Shown here: positions 23,794-36,321 of the stretch, piece by piece
Position numbering within the stretch: position 1 is the first letter of the stretch
Layout of the letters: the number at the start of each line of letters is the position of its first letter
Origin: Mercurialis annua
Lineage: Eukaryota > Streptophyta > Magnoliopsida > Malpighiales > Euphorbiaceae
Direction: 5' to 3'
Assembly: GCF_937616625.2 (NCBI RefSeq)
Contig: NC_065572.1
Span: 71,236,653 to 71,300,652, forward strand
Length of the DNA: 64,000 nt
Made by a program: the position numbers and the translations under genes
The notes under the pieces: generated by a model
The model's database searches: none
Told to the model about the DNA's origin: nothing
The model's input: the letters and a program-made list of their open reading frames with translations, nothing else

Positions 23794-25202
23794 GAGCATC
23801 TCCATTGCATGTTGTATTTTTTATGCTATTTTTAGCACAAAATAAGATAAAATGTTATATATAGCACATATTATTAAAATGGCTTAATACATAATTTGAC
23901 CCCTAAACTATACCATTTTATTCTCTGCGACCTTTAAACTAATTTCGTTTTCTTTTGGACCTCTTAACTCTTTTTTTGTTCTATTTAACCCCTCACACGG
24001 AATGTGCAAACCACGCGCGATGACGTGGATAAAATTGCTGACATGGCTTTTCTGACATGAGGTTAAATAGAATAAAAAAAATAGTTAAAAGGTTCAATGG
24101 AACACTAAAATAGTTTAGAGGTTATAGGGAATAAAAGGGTAAGGTTTATGGGTCAAAAAATATATTAAGCCTAAATATATTTTTTTTATTTAAAATAAAA
24201 AGTGATATACTTTACATATTATTTGAAAAAATCATCTAAGGCTTTAAAAGTCATGAAATTTAGCGTGTTTTCCAATTTTAACACAAATTTTAAAAATTCA
24301 GAATTAATTTAAAAGTTTGAAATTGCAAAAAATTAAAAGTTGGCGTATTAAAATTGGAAATTCGTGAAACACACTAAAAATTATAATATTTTAAAAAATT
24401 TAGTCTTTTTTTAATATTATCACAGTATAGTAAATTTATATATTTTATAATATCGTTAAAAACAGACAAACTTCATTTATCATTATTGAAATGTAAACAA
24501 ATATTTACATGTACAAGAAGTTATATTATGTAATTATTTGACTAAATTTCAATATTATTTTATTTTTCTAGAAGATTAAATGGATAAAAATTAAATAATT
24601 ATATTTTGGAGAAGGTTAAATGGGTACAAATTAAAAGTTTGAAGGTGTAATAGGAAAATAAAATAAATTCAGGAGTCAAATAGAACAAAATAGTGTAGTT
24701 CGTGTGTTCAATAGAACAATTTATGCTTTTTAATTATCCTTCACGCGCTTCAAAACTTTGAAAACACGCGCTTTTACCACGTTGGAGGAAAAAGGTCAGA
24801 TCGGCAAAAAAGTTGCAGTTGACGGGTTAAATAGAACAAAAAATAAAGTTAACAGGTCCAATAGAATATCAAATTAGTTTAAGAGTCTCAGAGAATAAAA
24901 GTGTATAGTTTAGGGGTCAAATGATGTATTAAGCCTTATTAAAATTCATTACATTGCAAAATGCTAAACTAAATGCTAAATTTATAATTTTATAAGTAAT
25001 TATCATTATTGATGACAAATCTGTAAATAATTTAGATATAATAAAATTTGGCATATGCTAAACTTTCCAACAAATTTGACACAAAATTTAGCATATGCTA
25101 AATTTAGCACATGAAATAGAAGTGCAATGGAGATGTATTTTTTATACTAAATGCTAAATTAGAGCATTGTGAGGTATTTTTGGCATTAGAGTGGAGATGC
25201 TC
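23794..25202. mobile_element. Tourist-like (PIF/Harbinger) element carrying a nested MITE
   Basis: Ends GAGCATCTCC and GGAGATGCTC are flanked by TTA at 23791-23793 and 25203-25205, the three-base duplication of PIF/Harbinger elements. Subterminal CATTGCATGTTGTATTTTTT pairs with GCAATGGAGATGTATTTTTT on the right. Most of its 1.4 kb is a second element at 23881-24935; without it about 350 bp remain. The interior repeats TTTAGCAT(A/T)TGCTAAA words. Confidence 0.75.
23881..24935. mobile_element. Mutator-like element, GGCTTAATAC ends, nested
   Basis: Starts GGCTTAATACATAATTTGAC and ends with the inverse GTCAAATGATGTATTAAGCC. It is flanked by TTATTAAAAT at 23871-23880 and 24936-24945, an identical direct repeat of 9-10 bases. 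A third copy of the end motif (AATATATTAAGCC at about 24158-24171) lies inside, so the 1055-bp element is either composite or has duplicated its terminus. The inner part repeats AGAACAAAA and TTAAATAGAACAAA words. No coding region. Confidence 0.72.
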
Positions 25203-25205
25203 TTA

Positions 25206-28200
25206 TAATAAGAAGAAGTATATAAATTTGCGAAGAAACATATAAAAAAATCACAGGAGAAAAAAGACTAAATTTTAATATAAAAAGATATTAACCGTAA
25301 AAAGTGTATCATAAATATCAATATTTGAGAATAATTCTTCACTAGACTATTAGAATAATTTATTTTTTTGATTGAGAGAATAAATTTTTTATTACTTTTG
25401 TAAATTATATCTTTTTTGATATTTTTTGTATTAATATCTATAATTAAATTATTATTTTTCACATTTTTTGTATTAATATCTACAATTAAATTATTATTTA
25501 AAATTGGCTTTACGACAAGTTTCTAACTAACTAATTATCAAGGAACGAAGTACAGCCGGAACCTCATCAATTTGGTCCCAAGCAAAATGATTACAACCGT
25601 AATCGATTTTCCTTTTTCATACCTTTCAAATGCAAGAATTTTAATGTTGAGATAAGTATAGCAAATGAACATTTTCTACATATTTTCTTTCACTGTTTCA
25701 TTTTCTCTCAAGTACTCACATTTGATATATAAATAGATTTACTGATATATTTAGTATTTAAGATCCATTTGGTTCATAATCAGCAATAAATAAGAATAAC
25801 AAAAAGATGCAAATAATTTATTTTATATGTTATTTAGTTACATATTTTTTTCTTGATAGAAAATTTATTGTATTTTTTTATTAAAAATAAATAATTAGAA
25901 TTATTTTTATCTTTTAACTTTTTTCAATGTAGTAAAACAATCGACCCTACTTATCTGACCAACAAGTTCACTCTCTAAAAAAAACTTTGCTCCTCCTTCT
26001 CTCTAAAAGACTTCATCTTATTTTCTCCATTTGAACGGTGGGAGAAGGTGATTATCCGGTTTTGACCGGAAATCACCTCCTCTCTGCCAATAAATATTAA
26101 ATATTTTATAAATTTACTATTCATTCCAATAAAAGTTCTCCGCAGTCTAGTTCTTCGACATGGATTTTATGTTCTTTTGTTGAAATTTGTTTGCTTTTAT
26201 GGTTATTTACGGTTGATTTTTTTAGATCTATCAAGAATTTATAGCGATTGTTCGGACTTTGGATTCAATTTCTTGTAGATTTAAAATTTTGAAGAGTTTT
26301 CTAATCTAATTTCGTCGAATCCCATGGACAAAGATGATCAGAAATACTAAATTTCAGCGGATGTAGCAGTTTCAAGGTGCAAATCGGAAGTGCTTCGTAC
26401 TCAAAGACTCTCACACGCAATGGGACTTTGTTCATCGTTTGTAGGCCAAAAATGACAACCTTAGCGAGATCTACAGCTTGAGTCTTTTTATTTTCGATTA
26501 ATTTTGCTTGATGTATTTGTTGTTTGTAGTACTTTAAATAGAATAGAGTTAGAAAGATGATATTGTGAAATTTTATCATATGACTTTTTTAATTGTATTT
26601 TAATCTTATGTTAATGGATTCTAATTTTTAGAAAGAAAAAAAAGCAAACAACCCTGAGTGATTTTTTTAAACGCTGAACAAATATTGAATTCACAATAAA
26701 ATTTCGAAATAAAATTTAATTAAGCCTTCATCAATTTAACAAGGGACAATGAGTCAATTGACAGTAAAAAAAACAATTAAAGCACATGTTGAATTGAAAA
26801 CTCTCACTATATTTTGAAAATTGTGCAAAATAAATAAAATAAAAATGGTAAATAAATTAAATTAAGATAAAAGAGAAGAAGAATGCAATTTTAAAACAAT
26901 GTGGTCAACTTTTCAAAAAAAAAATGTGGTCAAAGAGTCAATATGTTGGACTCAAAAATAGGTTGAAAAATAATGCAATAAACCTGAGTTTGCATTTAGA
27001 TGCATGTAATTATTTGGAAGATGAGGAAATCTGTTAATTTACGGCTGAGAATATGACTTTAATTTATATTTTATATTTTCTTCTGTCTATATATATATAT
27101 AATTAAAAGATAGTTGTTGTTCGTTGCGTACACAATTTTTGAAGTCACCATCATTCATAAATTCATTGGTTTATTTTTCTAATTTTTCAGTCAAGTTGCT
27201 CAAATATGTGATATTTAAATATATCATACTATTTATCTAGTACTATATATTATTTTCAATTTTGTTTTAATAATTCTATTCAAATTATTGTTAGGTTTGT
27301 ATGATAAACATTTATTTGTGTAGATGATGATGTCACTTTGTTCTTATAGCAACTCCTACATTTAATGCAGTTGGTCCGACGGAATTTTTTATTTTTGGTT
27401 CATTAACTGATCACATAAAAAATTGACTAACCAACTTATAATTTGCATTTTGATAAATAAAATTTAAAACTAGAAAATTAAGTATTGAATGTTATAGATA
27501 TAAAGTTTTTAAATGAGTTAATGATGTATATTTTCTAATTTAGTTACTAATTTTATTTTATTAATTTTATTTAAAATCATAGTTATTAAAATATTTTATA
27601 CAAGTACAAATAAATAATTAAGAATACTCATTGTGCGTGTATGTATGTATTTCTGTGTATAAATTACTGTAAGGATACTATAGTTTTGAAAATAATGGAA
27701 TGTTAAGAAAAACATAATTTGTTTTTGTTTTCACATTTAAATAATAAAATAAATTTTTGTTTTGAATTCATTAATTTTATTAAATTGAATATGAAACAGT
27801 TATATTTATAAAAAATTCGGAAAAAATTTAAAATTAATCTGATAACCTGACATGTAACAGATATGCTGTCTGATTCGCATACTAATGAAGTGCAAGCTTG
27901 ATTAAACTCCTCCACCAGCCGCAAACTGATTTATCGGTATTAAAAATTACAATCATATTTTACGAATTTTAAGAAACCAAAAACCATGTTTTGCTTCATT
28001 ACTATCTTGCTTATTCTGTTTGGGTGATATTTTTTGGTATGTTCTGTGTTTCTTCGACAATGCCTACCGATTGCGGGAGTTTTATAATTCAGTGGCGTTC
28101 TATTATTTCGAAGGACTCATATAAAACACTTTGTTATTCTTAATGGAATTTCATTATTTGAGAATTATGAAAAAACAGAAATAGAAGAATTTTATTTTTG

Positions 28201-29617
28201 ATAACGTGCGTGGAAATTCTGATGTTGTGGTCTTCATTTGTGTTAATAAGGCAGTTTTCTAATTTGGATTTTTATAGAATTATGGAGTGTATTCTGTTTT
28301 ATCGGTTGTAATTTTTTTTTTTAAAAGTTGTAGTCTCTAGTGTGCAACTTCGTGTGTGCCACTTTTTTTGCGTAAGTTTTAGGTTAGAGCGTTTTTTACT
28401 ATTTTTATGACTCTTAATATAATTTTACATTCATCAAAAAGAAAAAACTACAACCATCAAATTTGATTGAACACCACCTGACAAACCGTTCATTAATAGG
28501 GGACAACAAATCTCTCACAACAAAAAACAATCTTTCACAAAGGATAAACATAAACTTTCAGAAAAAGACAAATTATTATAACCATAAACCATACCATCTT
28601 TGTTTTTGAAAAATTTTCAATATGTATTCGATTCTTGATTCACATTAAATATATGCATCATCGGTAAATTTTAATTGATTAACAAAAAAAAGTTGGCTAT
28701 TTATTATTTTTATTAAATTAAAACAATAAAAAATGACTATCATTAATGGTAAAATTAAACCACTAATGACAACCAAAAAATTATGAAAAAAAACTAACAA
28801 ACAGTTAAGGTTTTTTTAGAGAGAATGGAGAGAATTTTTATTTAAAGGGGAGTCTACTAACATACAATTGTTAGTTAATCATTTCCACCGAAGCTTAATT
28901 GAATTTATTTAAACAGGTTTGAACTAAAATTTAAACTTGATATTATTAGATTTATTTTTATAATTCTAATAAATTTATATTATTATAAATAATACTACTT
29001 CATCCCATTTTAACTGAAAAATTTCATTTATACATTATTTTTTAATTTTTTTTGTATTATCATATTGCATTGTATCACATCTTTCTCAAAATAATTATGA
29101 TAAATAAATTAATTGCAAAAGATAAAATAAGAAATTGTATAAAAGATATTTATAAATAAAAATATCAACTAAAATGAGACATTTAAAAAGAAAACTAAAC
29201 AGAAAGATAATTAATAAAATAAATAGACAATGTTCAATAAAAACTATACAATCACAATTTTTTAAAATTTAAAATATATAAATATATAATACTGGCATAA
29301 CAAGCATTATTAAAATTCACAATTAATTAAGAGGATATAGAACGTCATAAATAAGTATTGTCAAATAAAAAAAATCACAAATAGCAAATTGTCAAAATAA
29401 CTGGAACCATCCCAGAAGCATATTATAATCTAAAAGTAGAAATATTTGGACCCTCCACAAAATTAAAATATAAGCAATAATGAGTAACCATTACACTACA
29501 CAACAAAAAATAAAATGAAACATTGAGGACCTACTCCAAATTTTCCACTACGATACTTCGTGGTTATACCCAAGAACCTCGCACGAACTACCTTTGCCTT
29601 TTCATTTCTAACCCTTC
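25206..29617. other. Gene-free stretch with decayed retroposons
   Basis: No credible gene. Between about 25920 and 26640 composition is less AT-biased and transcript-like (CTCCTTCTCTCT, GGTGGGAGAAGGTG), with no frame I recognise; it may be a decayed LINE or retroposed transcript. From about 28000 to 28446 there is a similar block that ends TTTACATTCATCAAAAAGAAAAA, a typical plant LINE 3' end. Near 28994-29180, CTACTTCATCCCATTTTAAC and an inverse AAAATGAGAC hint at a very old Stowaway. Confidence 0.4.
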
Positions 29618-29722
29618 TATATAAACACAACACCCTTCACTCTTTATTTTCCACTCAACAATTTCTTCTTCTTCTTTCACCTTCAAGATAGTATTAAATT
29701 CAAGAACTAAGAACCTTTTTCA
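29618..29722 (+). promoter_or_regulatory. Core promoter and leader of the ERF104/105-like gene
   Basis: TATATAAA at 29618-29625 is followed by a pyrimidine-rich leader (TTTCTTCTTCTTCTTTCACC) of about 70 bases to the ATG at 29723. There is no upstream ATG between the likely start and the coding ATG. Confidence 0.6.
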
Positions 29723-30541
29723 ATGGCGTATCATCAAGAATACGAGTGTTCTACTCTAGAATCGATCAGGCAACATCTCCTTACGGACTTCGCTTCTATG
29801 GATAATTTCATTTTCAATCTTGACGGAGTTATCAAACCTGAAATACAAGATGATTTTGCTTTCGGTTTGTTTGTAGCGCCGAATCAACAGCAAGAAATCA
29901 AGACGGAATCCAAGCCGTCTCCGAGATTTAGTTCAACTCTTAGCCAGAGAAAACCAGCTATGACTAAAATAGCTATACCTCCTCCTCCTCCGACAGCGGT
30001 GGTTCCAACTTCCATGCCACTGCAGCAACACCAGCAGGCGGCGGCGGTAGCTGTAAGTGGAGAGAAACATTATAGAGGAGTTAGACGTCGGCCGTGGGGG
30101 AAATACGCAGCGGAAATTCGTGACCCTAATAAGAAAGGTGCTCGTGTTTGGTTAGGAACGTTTGATACTGCTATAGAAGCTGCTCGAGCTTACGATAGTG
30201 CAGCTTTTAGGTTACGTGGAAGCAAAGCTATCTTGAATTTCCCTCTAGAAATCGGTGAGTCTTCATCAATTAGTTCCGAAAATAATTCTTCAAAGAAAAG
30301 AAAAGTTGAGGAGGACACAGAGAGTGTTGGAAACTATAACAAAGCGGTAAAGATTGAAAAATCTTCGCCGGAAAGGGAAGAAATTAAGGCGGTGACGACG
30401 GATCCATTAACGCCGTCAAGTTGGAAGGGGTTCTGGGATGGTGATCAAGACCGTGAAGTGATGGGGATATTTAACGTGCCACCGCTATCTCCGTTATCGC
30501 CACATCCTTCAATAGGATATTCACAGCTTATGGTTGTGTGA
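29723..30541 (+). CDS. Group IXb ethylene-response factor (ERF5/6/104/105-like)
   Basis: Intronless gene for a 272-residue AP2/ERF transcription factor. It opens with [12 protein letters not shown], the group IXb N-terminal motif. The AP2/ERF domain spans about residues 116-174 ([47 protein letters not shown]). A KKRK signal at 191-194 suggests nuclear import. The C-terminus keeps [12 protein letters not shown] (228-239) and [10 protein letters not shown] (253-262). The latter serine-proline motif is the known MPK3/MPK6 phosphorylation site in ERF6 and ERF104, so stress MAP-kinase control is inferred. It is followed 3.5 kb downstream by a second ERF in the same orientation, sharing the N-terminal motif, probably an old tandem copy. 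Best Arabidopsis matches from memory are ERF104 and ERF105. Confidence 0.93.
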   Translation: MAYHQEYECSTLESIRQHLLTDFASMDNFIFNLDGVIKPEIQDDFAFGLFVAPNQQQEIKTESKPSPRFSSTLSQRKPAMTKIAIPPPPPTAVVPTSMPLQQHQQAAAVAVSGEKHYRGVRRRPWGKYAAEIRDPNKKGARVWLGTFDTAIEAARAYDSAAFRLRGSKAILNFPLEIGESSSISSENNSSKKRKVEEDTESVGNYNKAVKIEKSSPEREEIKAVTTDPLTPSSWKGFWDGDQDREVMGIFNVPPLSPLSPHPSIGYSQLMVV

Positions 30542-33500
30542 AAATTAAGCGGATGCTAATTAATTAAAGATTAATTATGGATTACGGAATGAAATTGTCA
30601 ATTATCTGAAGGCGAAGAAAGTCTCGGATCATGACGCAGAGATTGTAGAAAAATTAAAAGTAGTGAGTAGTGAGTAGTGAGTGAGGTTTTGGATAATTTT
30701 GTTGGATATGTACATAAATAAGGGTAGTAATGGCAACCAGCAATTTCATGAATGGTTTTGCTTTGGTTGAGAAATTAATTAAGATTGTATTTGTTCTTTT
30801 ATTTCATTAATTATATGATTATTTTATCAACTTTGTTCAATCTTAATCTTCAATGGATTTCTTAACTTTGAATGATCATTTGATTTGTAAAATATTAATG
30901 GTTGTTATAGCCAGTTCGTTCTTAAAAAAAGACTTAATTGCTTTTAAATAAATCATAAATTTAATGTTTTTTTTATAGTTTTAACACGAATTCCTAATTT
31001 TTACAGTTTATATATAAAATATCATATTTGATAGTCGAAATACCTAGAAATTTTTTGTCATAAAAACAATAAAATATATATTTTCCGGCGTCTATATCAT
31101 TGTTTTTTAATAAAAAAAATTATACGGTGTTTCAAATTGCAAAAAAATTAAAATTTGTGTCTAATATTGTCAAAATTGAAAGTTCTTGTCAAAATTACAA
31201 AACAAACTAAAATTCATAACTTATTAAGCAATTAAACCGGAAATATGTTAAAATTATTATTATTTTAATTTTTTTTACTTAAGAGCTAAATATATAGAAT
31301 TATAGTTTATCTAATTGGGTGAAAAAATAATTGATAAGACATGGATCTTTTACTTTAAAATACAAAGGAAGTGATGAGATAATGTAGAAAAATACAACTA
31401 CATAGTTCATACCTTGTCTTTTATGCATGGTAATGTTTAATTAGAAAATACAGAAGTTAGCAGCCGACAGTTAATATTATATATAAGCAAATTGATAGAG
31501 GGCGGTTATAGAATTCAAAATCTAATCAAAATAAAACTCTTGGAAATGGCATTAATTAATTGTCGTATTTCTGTTCATGCATAATTTAAAAATGTAACAA
31601 ATAAGTATTTAATTTATTAATAAGTAAATAAAAAAAGTTAAGAAATTTGAGATTAAAAATGAAAGTATATTGTACATATCGAGGATACAAAAAAGATATT
31701 GAAATGTATTAATTATAAAAAATATAAATCATAGCATAGAGTAGCTCATCAATTTGTTTATTGCATATTTGTAATTTTGATTAGATTTTGTAAATTTAAC
31801 TAATTCGTCTATACTTTAATTTTGTATTGAATTGCATTTTTAATTATTTAATTTGATTTAAAGTAAATTATAATTATAATCTGACTATCCACCTATCATG
31901 AGTGATATAGGCATTTGTAATTAAAATCTTATCTTATAACAGGACATCACTCGTTTTAATTAAATTATTCGTCATATATGTCTTTTAAATTTGTTTAAAT
32001 AATTAAGACATATTTATTGATACAAATTTAAAATTATAAAATACACATAAAATTTTAATCCAAGCATTAAAGTAGCATGTATGAGTATTTCTATGGATCT
32101 ACCATCTTATTTACTCATAGATGCTACTTTAATACTTGGATTAACGAATTTTAGTTGCATTCAAGATTTCATCATGTGAGTTGAACTAAAAAAAACAGGA
32201 AAAAAATATCTCGAATAAAAATTAACTGAAATTTCACTTTTTTTAGAATGATAATTAAAGAGTTAAAAAGGATCAATCAGAAGTAGTAGAGTTGTACATA
32301 TGCATGATTCATGAACCTCCGGCAGCATTAAGACATGGATGGACAGATTAGCTCCACTTGCTCGGCTACGCATATTTATGAATTGTTGCTCCAAAATGGG
32401 GCCTCTATTTTACCAAGTGGCCAGCAAATCAACAATCATGTCATCTAGAGTGAAAATAATCATTTTGTTTTTCTGTTTTATTTTTATTAACTTTCCAGGG
32501 TCGCATCATAAATAGTGTCTTTAAAAATCAAAATAAATTATGAAGTAGCTAAAGACAATTTAATCTAGTCAGTGATCCCAATATCCCAAAACCATTTAAG
32601 ATAAATTAATCTAAAGTCGAATCCGGTGGATTCTGAAGAAAATAATTATCTTTTCATCGTTGGATTTATCAATAGCAGTGTTTTGAATAAAATTAATTTA
32701 TCTAACTAGTCTAGACATGTAGTGTTATTGAAGTAGGATTATGAATTAATATTGAGTAATCACTCAGCAATTGACATAGACATGATTAAAAAGCAAGTGA
32801 TTCTGTTCATAGACAGGGTTTAAGCGCTGTCCCACCCAGGCTGCTAATCGATTTTAAATTTTGTTAAGATAATTAAATTTAAGGCCTTGTTTGGTTGGGA
32901 GTAAATAGGGAAGCTGTTCTTTCTGGGAAGCAGTAATTTTTTTTACTTGGTTCAATTTATATATTTTATTTCTCGAAAAGTTGAATCTTTGACTTCCTTT
33001 TAACTAAGGAAGTAACTTCCCTAGCAAAATTTAAGAAAGTAGAACTTTTCTAATATTTTTGTTGGATTTTTCTAATTTAACCTTAATTTTTTCTTTTAAA
33101 AAAATATATAGAAATATTTTTATTTATTTCAAAAAATATATCTATATTAAATTTTCCGGAAAGTAAAAATCGAAAAAAACAACATTTATCAAACTTCTTG
33201 TGAAGTTAACTTTCCAGGAATTACATTTTTCGGAAAGTTACTTTCCAGGAATTATTATAAATCGAACCAATCTTTACCGCAAAAATCTAGAGGGATCGAT
33301 GTGGATCAAATTTATACAATATTATATTTCAATGAAAACTATATTATGTATTTATCAAAAATTCAAATGTAATATGTTTGATCAAATTTATTACTATCAC
33401 TTTTTTCACTGGCTAATTCTGCTAGTTGATTTTAATCAAATGATCTAAATTTTAAAAGTAAAATATAATTCTGATATATGATCTTATCTTTCTTTCATAA

Positions 33501-34047
33501 AAGTCAAAAATTAGTTAATTTGATGTAACATTAGGGATCGTTCGTAATTACTCCAAAATAGATACACCAAGCAAGAACTAGTTGCAAACTTGCTATATGC
33601 AAAGATGGACCGTTAACAAACTAACAAGTAAATTAATTTGACGTAAATGTATATAATGGTGGCATAAAGCTAATGCTGGAGAGTCATTTTCATGTTGCAA
33701 AATATAGTTGTATAAAACAACAACTTGAAGGCAAAACTGTACGTCTCCAATTTGACATGAATCTCTCTCATATTTATTAAATAAAGCTGGATAAGATCCA
33801 AATTCCAGCTGCAACTCAATCGTTAAAACCGTGTGCACAACTCACTCTAGCTCCCTATTTTATATACTTCTAACCAGCCCAACAATTTCACCCACATCAA
33901 AATGAACACTCATTCTTGATTTCTTTGCGCAAATTTTCTTCTTTTAAATATCCCGACGATCTTATCAGAAAGCTGCTCAGCGCTTATACCAATTGAGCTA
34001 AAGCTCGTTGGTTGCTCCGGTTTTCTTGAATTTTAAAGAAAGTTAGA
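30542..34047. other. Intergenic between the two + strand ERFs
   Basis: The first 200 bases are the likely 3' UTR of the upstream ERF, with a GTAGTGAGTAGTGAGTAGTG microrepeat at about 30661-30682. A decayed inverted-repeat unit (GACTTAATTGCTTTTAAATA against an inverse TTATTAAGCAATTAAACC) spans about 30928-31237. A strong hairpin lies at 32056-32143. GGCCTTGTTTGGTTGGGA at 32883-32900 looks like one end of a hAT MITE, but I could not find its partner. TATATAC at 33861-33867 is a candidate TATA box for the next gene. Confidence 0.45.
32056..32143. repeat. Near-perfect hairpin, 32-nt arms and 24-nt loop
   Basis: The left arm 32056-32087 (TAATCCAAGCATTAAAGTAG onward) pairs with the right arm 32112-32143 at 30 of 32 positions, mismatches at arm positions 10 and 24. 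The loop is 32088-32111. The size and pairing would suit a small foldback element or a plant small-RNA precursor. I do not recognise either arm as a known miRNA. Confidence 0.7.
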
Positions 34048-34626
34048 ATGGCAACACCTCAAGAATCTTCAGTTCTTGAACTGATTAGACAACATCTTCT
34101 TGGAGACTTCAATTCTACTGATATTTTCATTACCAATCTTGATTCTTACATCTCCTCTCTTGCTCTTAATCTCCAACCCGCCGTCAAACTCGAAACTGAA
34201 ACCTCTCTGTCCGAGTCGGAGTCCAATTCCGCTATGTCCGACCCTATTCATGACTATAACCAAGAAACTTCGTCGAGAACTCAACAGCTTGTTAAGCGGT
34301 CTCCGCTGCAAGACCATCAAGAGAAGCATTACAGAGGGGTGAGAAGAAGGCCGTGGGGAAAGTTCGCGGCGGAGATTCGTGACCCGAATCGGAAAGGAAG
34401 TAGGGTTTGGTTGGGGACTTTTGATAGTGATGTTGATGCTGCTAAAGCTTATGATTGTGCTGCATTCAGAATGAGAGGTCGTAAAGCTATCTTGAATTTT
34501 CCGTTAGATGCCGGCCATGCCGAGCCGCCAAAGAACACCGGCCGGAAGAGGAAGAGAGTGAAGAGAGTAGAAGCTGATGTGCCGCCGGAGTCTATAAATG
34601 GGTCTCCGGAGGTATGGATTGATTAG
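34048..34626 (+). CDS. Group IX ERF, DEWAX/ERF107-like
   Basis: Intronless gene for a 192-residue AP2/ERF protein. It starts [20 protein letters not shown], the IXb N-terminal motif. The AP2/ERF domain covers about residues 94-152 ([47 protein letters not shown]). A strong basic signal GRKRKRVKR (165-173) follows and the protein ends soon after in a short acidic tail. Unlike its upstream neighbour it has neither PLTPSSWxGFWD nor the serine-proline MAP-kinase motif, so its control must differ. Length and position, between an ERF104/105-like gene and a PFK4-like gene, match Arabidopsis DEWAX (At5g61590), a repressor of cuticular wax genes; orthology is inferred from memory of that locus. The stop at 34624-34626 is followed by ordinary 3' UTR. 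Confidence 0.9.
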   Translation: MATPQESSVLELIRQHLLGDFNSTDIFITNLDSYISSLALNLQPAVKLETETSLSESESNSAMSDPIHDYNQETSSRTQQLVKRSPLQDHQEKHYRGVRRRPWGKFAAEIRDPNRKGSRVWLGTFDSDVDAAKAYDCAAFRMRGRKAILNFPLDAGHAEPPKNTGRKRKRVKRVEADVPPESINGSPEVWID

Positions 34627-35999
34627 TTTTGGAGAAGTAAGAAGTGGAGGGAATGGAGTAAAACAGAAATTAACCGTATTTGCTTACTTGTCAGTAAATG
34701 ATTGGTTCGAGGGTTTAGTAACAATGAACTATTTTATTTGTGTTTTTATGCATGAAATTTCTTTCCATCACCACTGTACATGAGTATCCTAATTCCTATA
34801 GATTATTGAATGTATGAATTAGAAGGGTTGTTGAGTTAAATTTGAATCAAGTGTGAATTATGAGATGATAATATAGATTAAAGTTTGATAATAGTGTTAG
34901 TGGGTAAATATACCATCTTCTTAAGCCACTTGAGTAGTATGAGGGGCAATTAGCTTTCTTAACTTTTTTAAAAATATTCTTTTTCTATTTATTAATATGT
35001 AATTAAATTAACTTTTTTTATATTGTTGAGATCCATAGGCATAAATAAAAATATATAAAATGAATAAAAAATTATTTTGTATAAGAATTTTTGGATTCAA
35101 ATAAATTTTTAAAAATTAAGTGATCTTTTATGATTTTTCCAAGTGTACTTTTAAAATAAGAAAATTATTTTAACAGATACTTTGCTGAAATTTTCATAAT
35201 TTACAATTTTGTTCTTTCTGTTTGATAATCAAACAATATGGTTTTTTATTTTAAATTTCATTAATATTTTAGACATCTCGTTCCTTTTTTATATATTATT
35301 TAAATAAGTCAAAATACTTAGTTTATTAAATTAAATTTCAATTTAGTTTTTAAATTTATTTATAATATAAATTTAAATATAAACTATATTTTTATGAGAT
35401 TTAAAAATTTAATGAATTCAATTTATATTTTAAATAGTAATTTATGTCGTAGATAATGTTTTAGTATTTAATTTTTTTAATTTTTAGATAATGTTTTAGT
35501 ATTTAAATTTTTTTACAATTTACATAAAATAAGAGAAGAAAATAAAAAAAATAACATTAAAATAGTGACTATTATCAAAAATGAACAAAAGGATTAAATA
35601 TAACAAAAATAAAATGAAGAACTATATTATTTGGTTTTCAAATGATATAAAAATACCTTATATTATATTATTATTTTCATTTAAAATAAAAACTAACAGA
35701 TTGAGGGTAATATATATTTTTATCAAAAATGAAATCATTGATTTCTCAAAATATCTTATTAATCTATAGTGCAGAATAGTCAAATGATAATTTGAAGTAT
35801 AAATTCTACTATTCACATGTCAACACTAAAAGTATAATGTTTGAAGTTTGAATTGACTTGTGCAATGGAATTAAAGCATGTGGAGTATAATTTTCCTCTT
35901 ATCTTAAGTTACTTGTCATAATTTGTGAATTTTGCTTGCTATTTTAACATAGACCACACATGCACAAGTTTTTTTTCCTCATAGGTAACAAGTCCAATT
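34627..35999. other. AT-rich intergenic
   Basis: The 3' UTR of the preceding ERF, then low-complexity AT sequence. The word TAGATAATGTTTTAGTATTTAA occurs twice as a direct repeat near 35450 and 35487. No gene is visible. Confidence 0.4.
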
Positions 36000-36114
36000 C
36001 TTTGAATGATTTGCCTATTCTATCTATTTTTCAAATTAAAGGCATTCCGAAAAGAGCATTTAGATTGATTCTGGTTTGTTGGTTTCATCCTCCAATGGAC
36101 CAGATAAAAGTTAA

Positions 36115-36321
36115 TGTAAAAAAGAGAGAGTGGTAGAAAAGTTTTGCATCGATAACGATAGCCTTTACAAGTAATATATAGAGCTGTACAAAATAATATA
36201 GGAAACTAATTAGTGCTAATTTCTAGCCTATGAAACGGTAATAATCCTTTGTCAAAGGAATTAACAAATCAGCTAACTAAGGAAAGTCAAACTCTACATA
36301 TTACAATAATATTTCTTAACA
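36115..36321 (-). repeat. 3' LTR of the Copia element
   Basis: 207 bp, TG...CA ends. Compared with the 5' LTR it differs by four transitions: two in the GCATC/GTATT segment, one in ATATATA/ATGTATA, and one in ATCAGC/ATCGGC. The flank on the lower-coordinate side is GTTAA. Confidence 0.96.
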
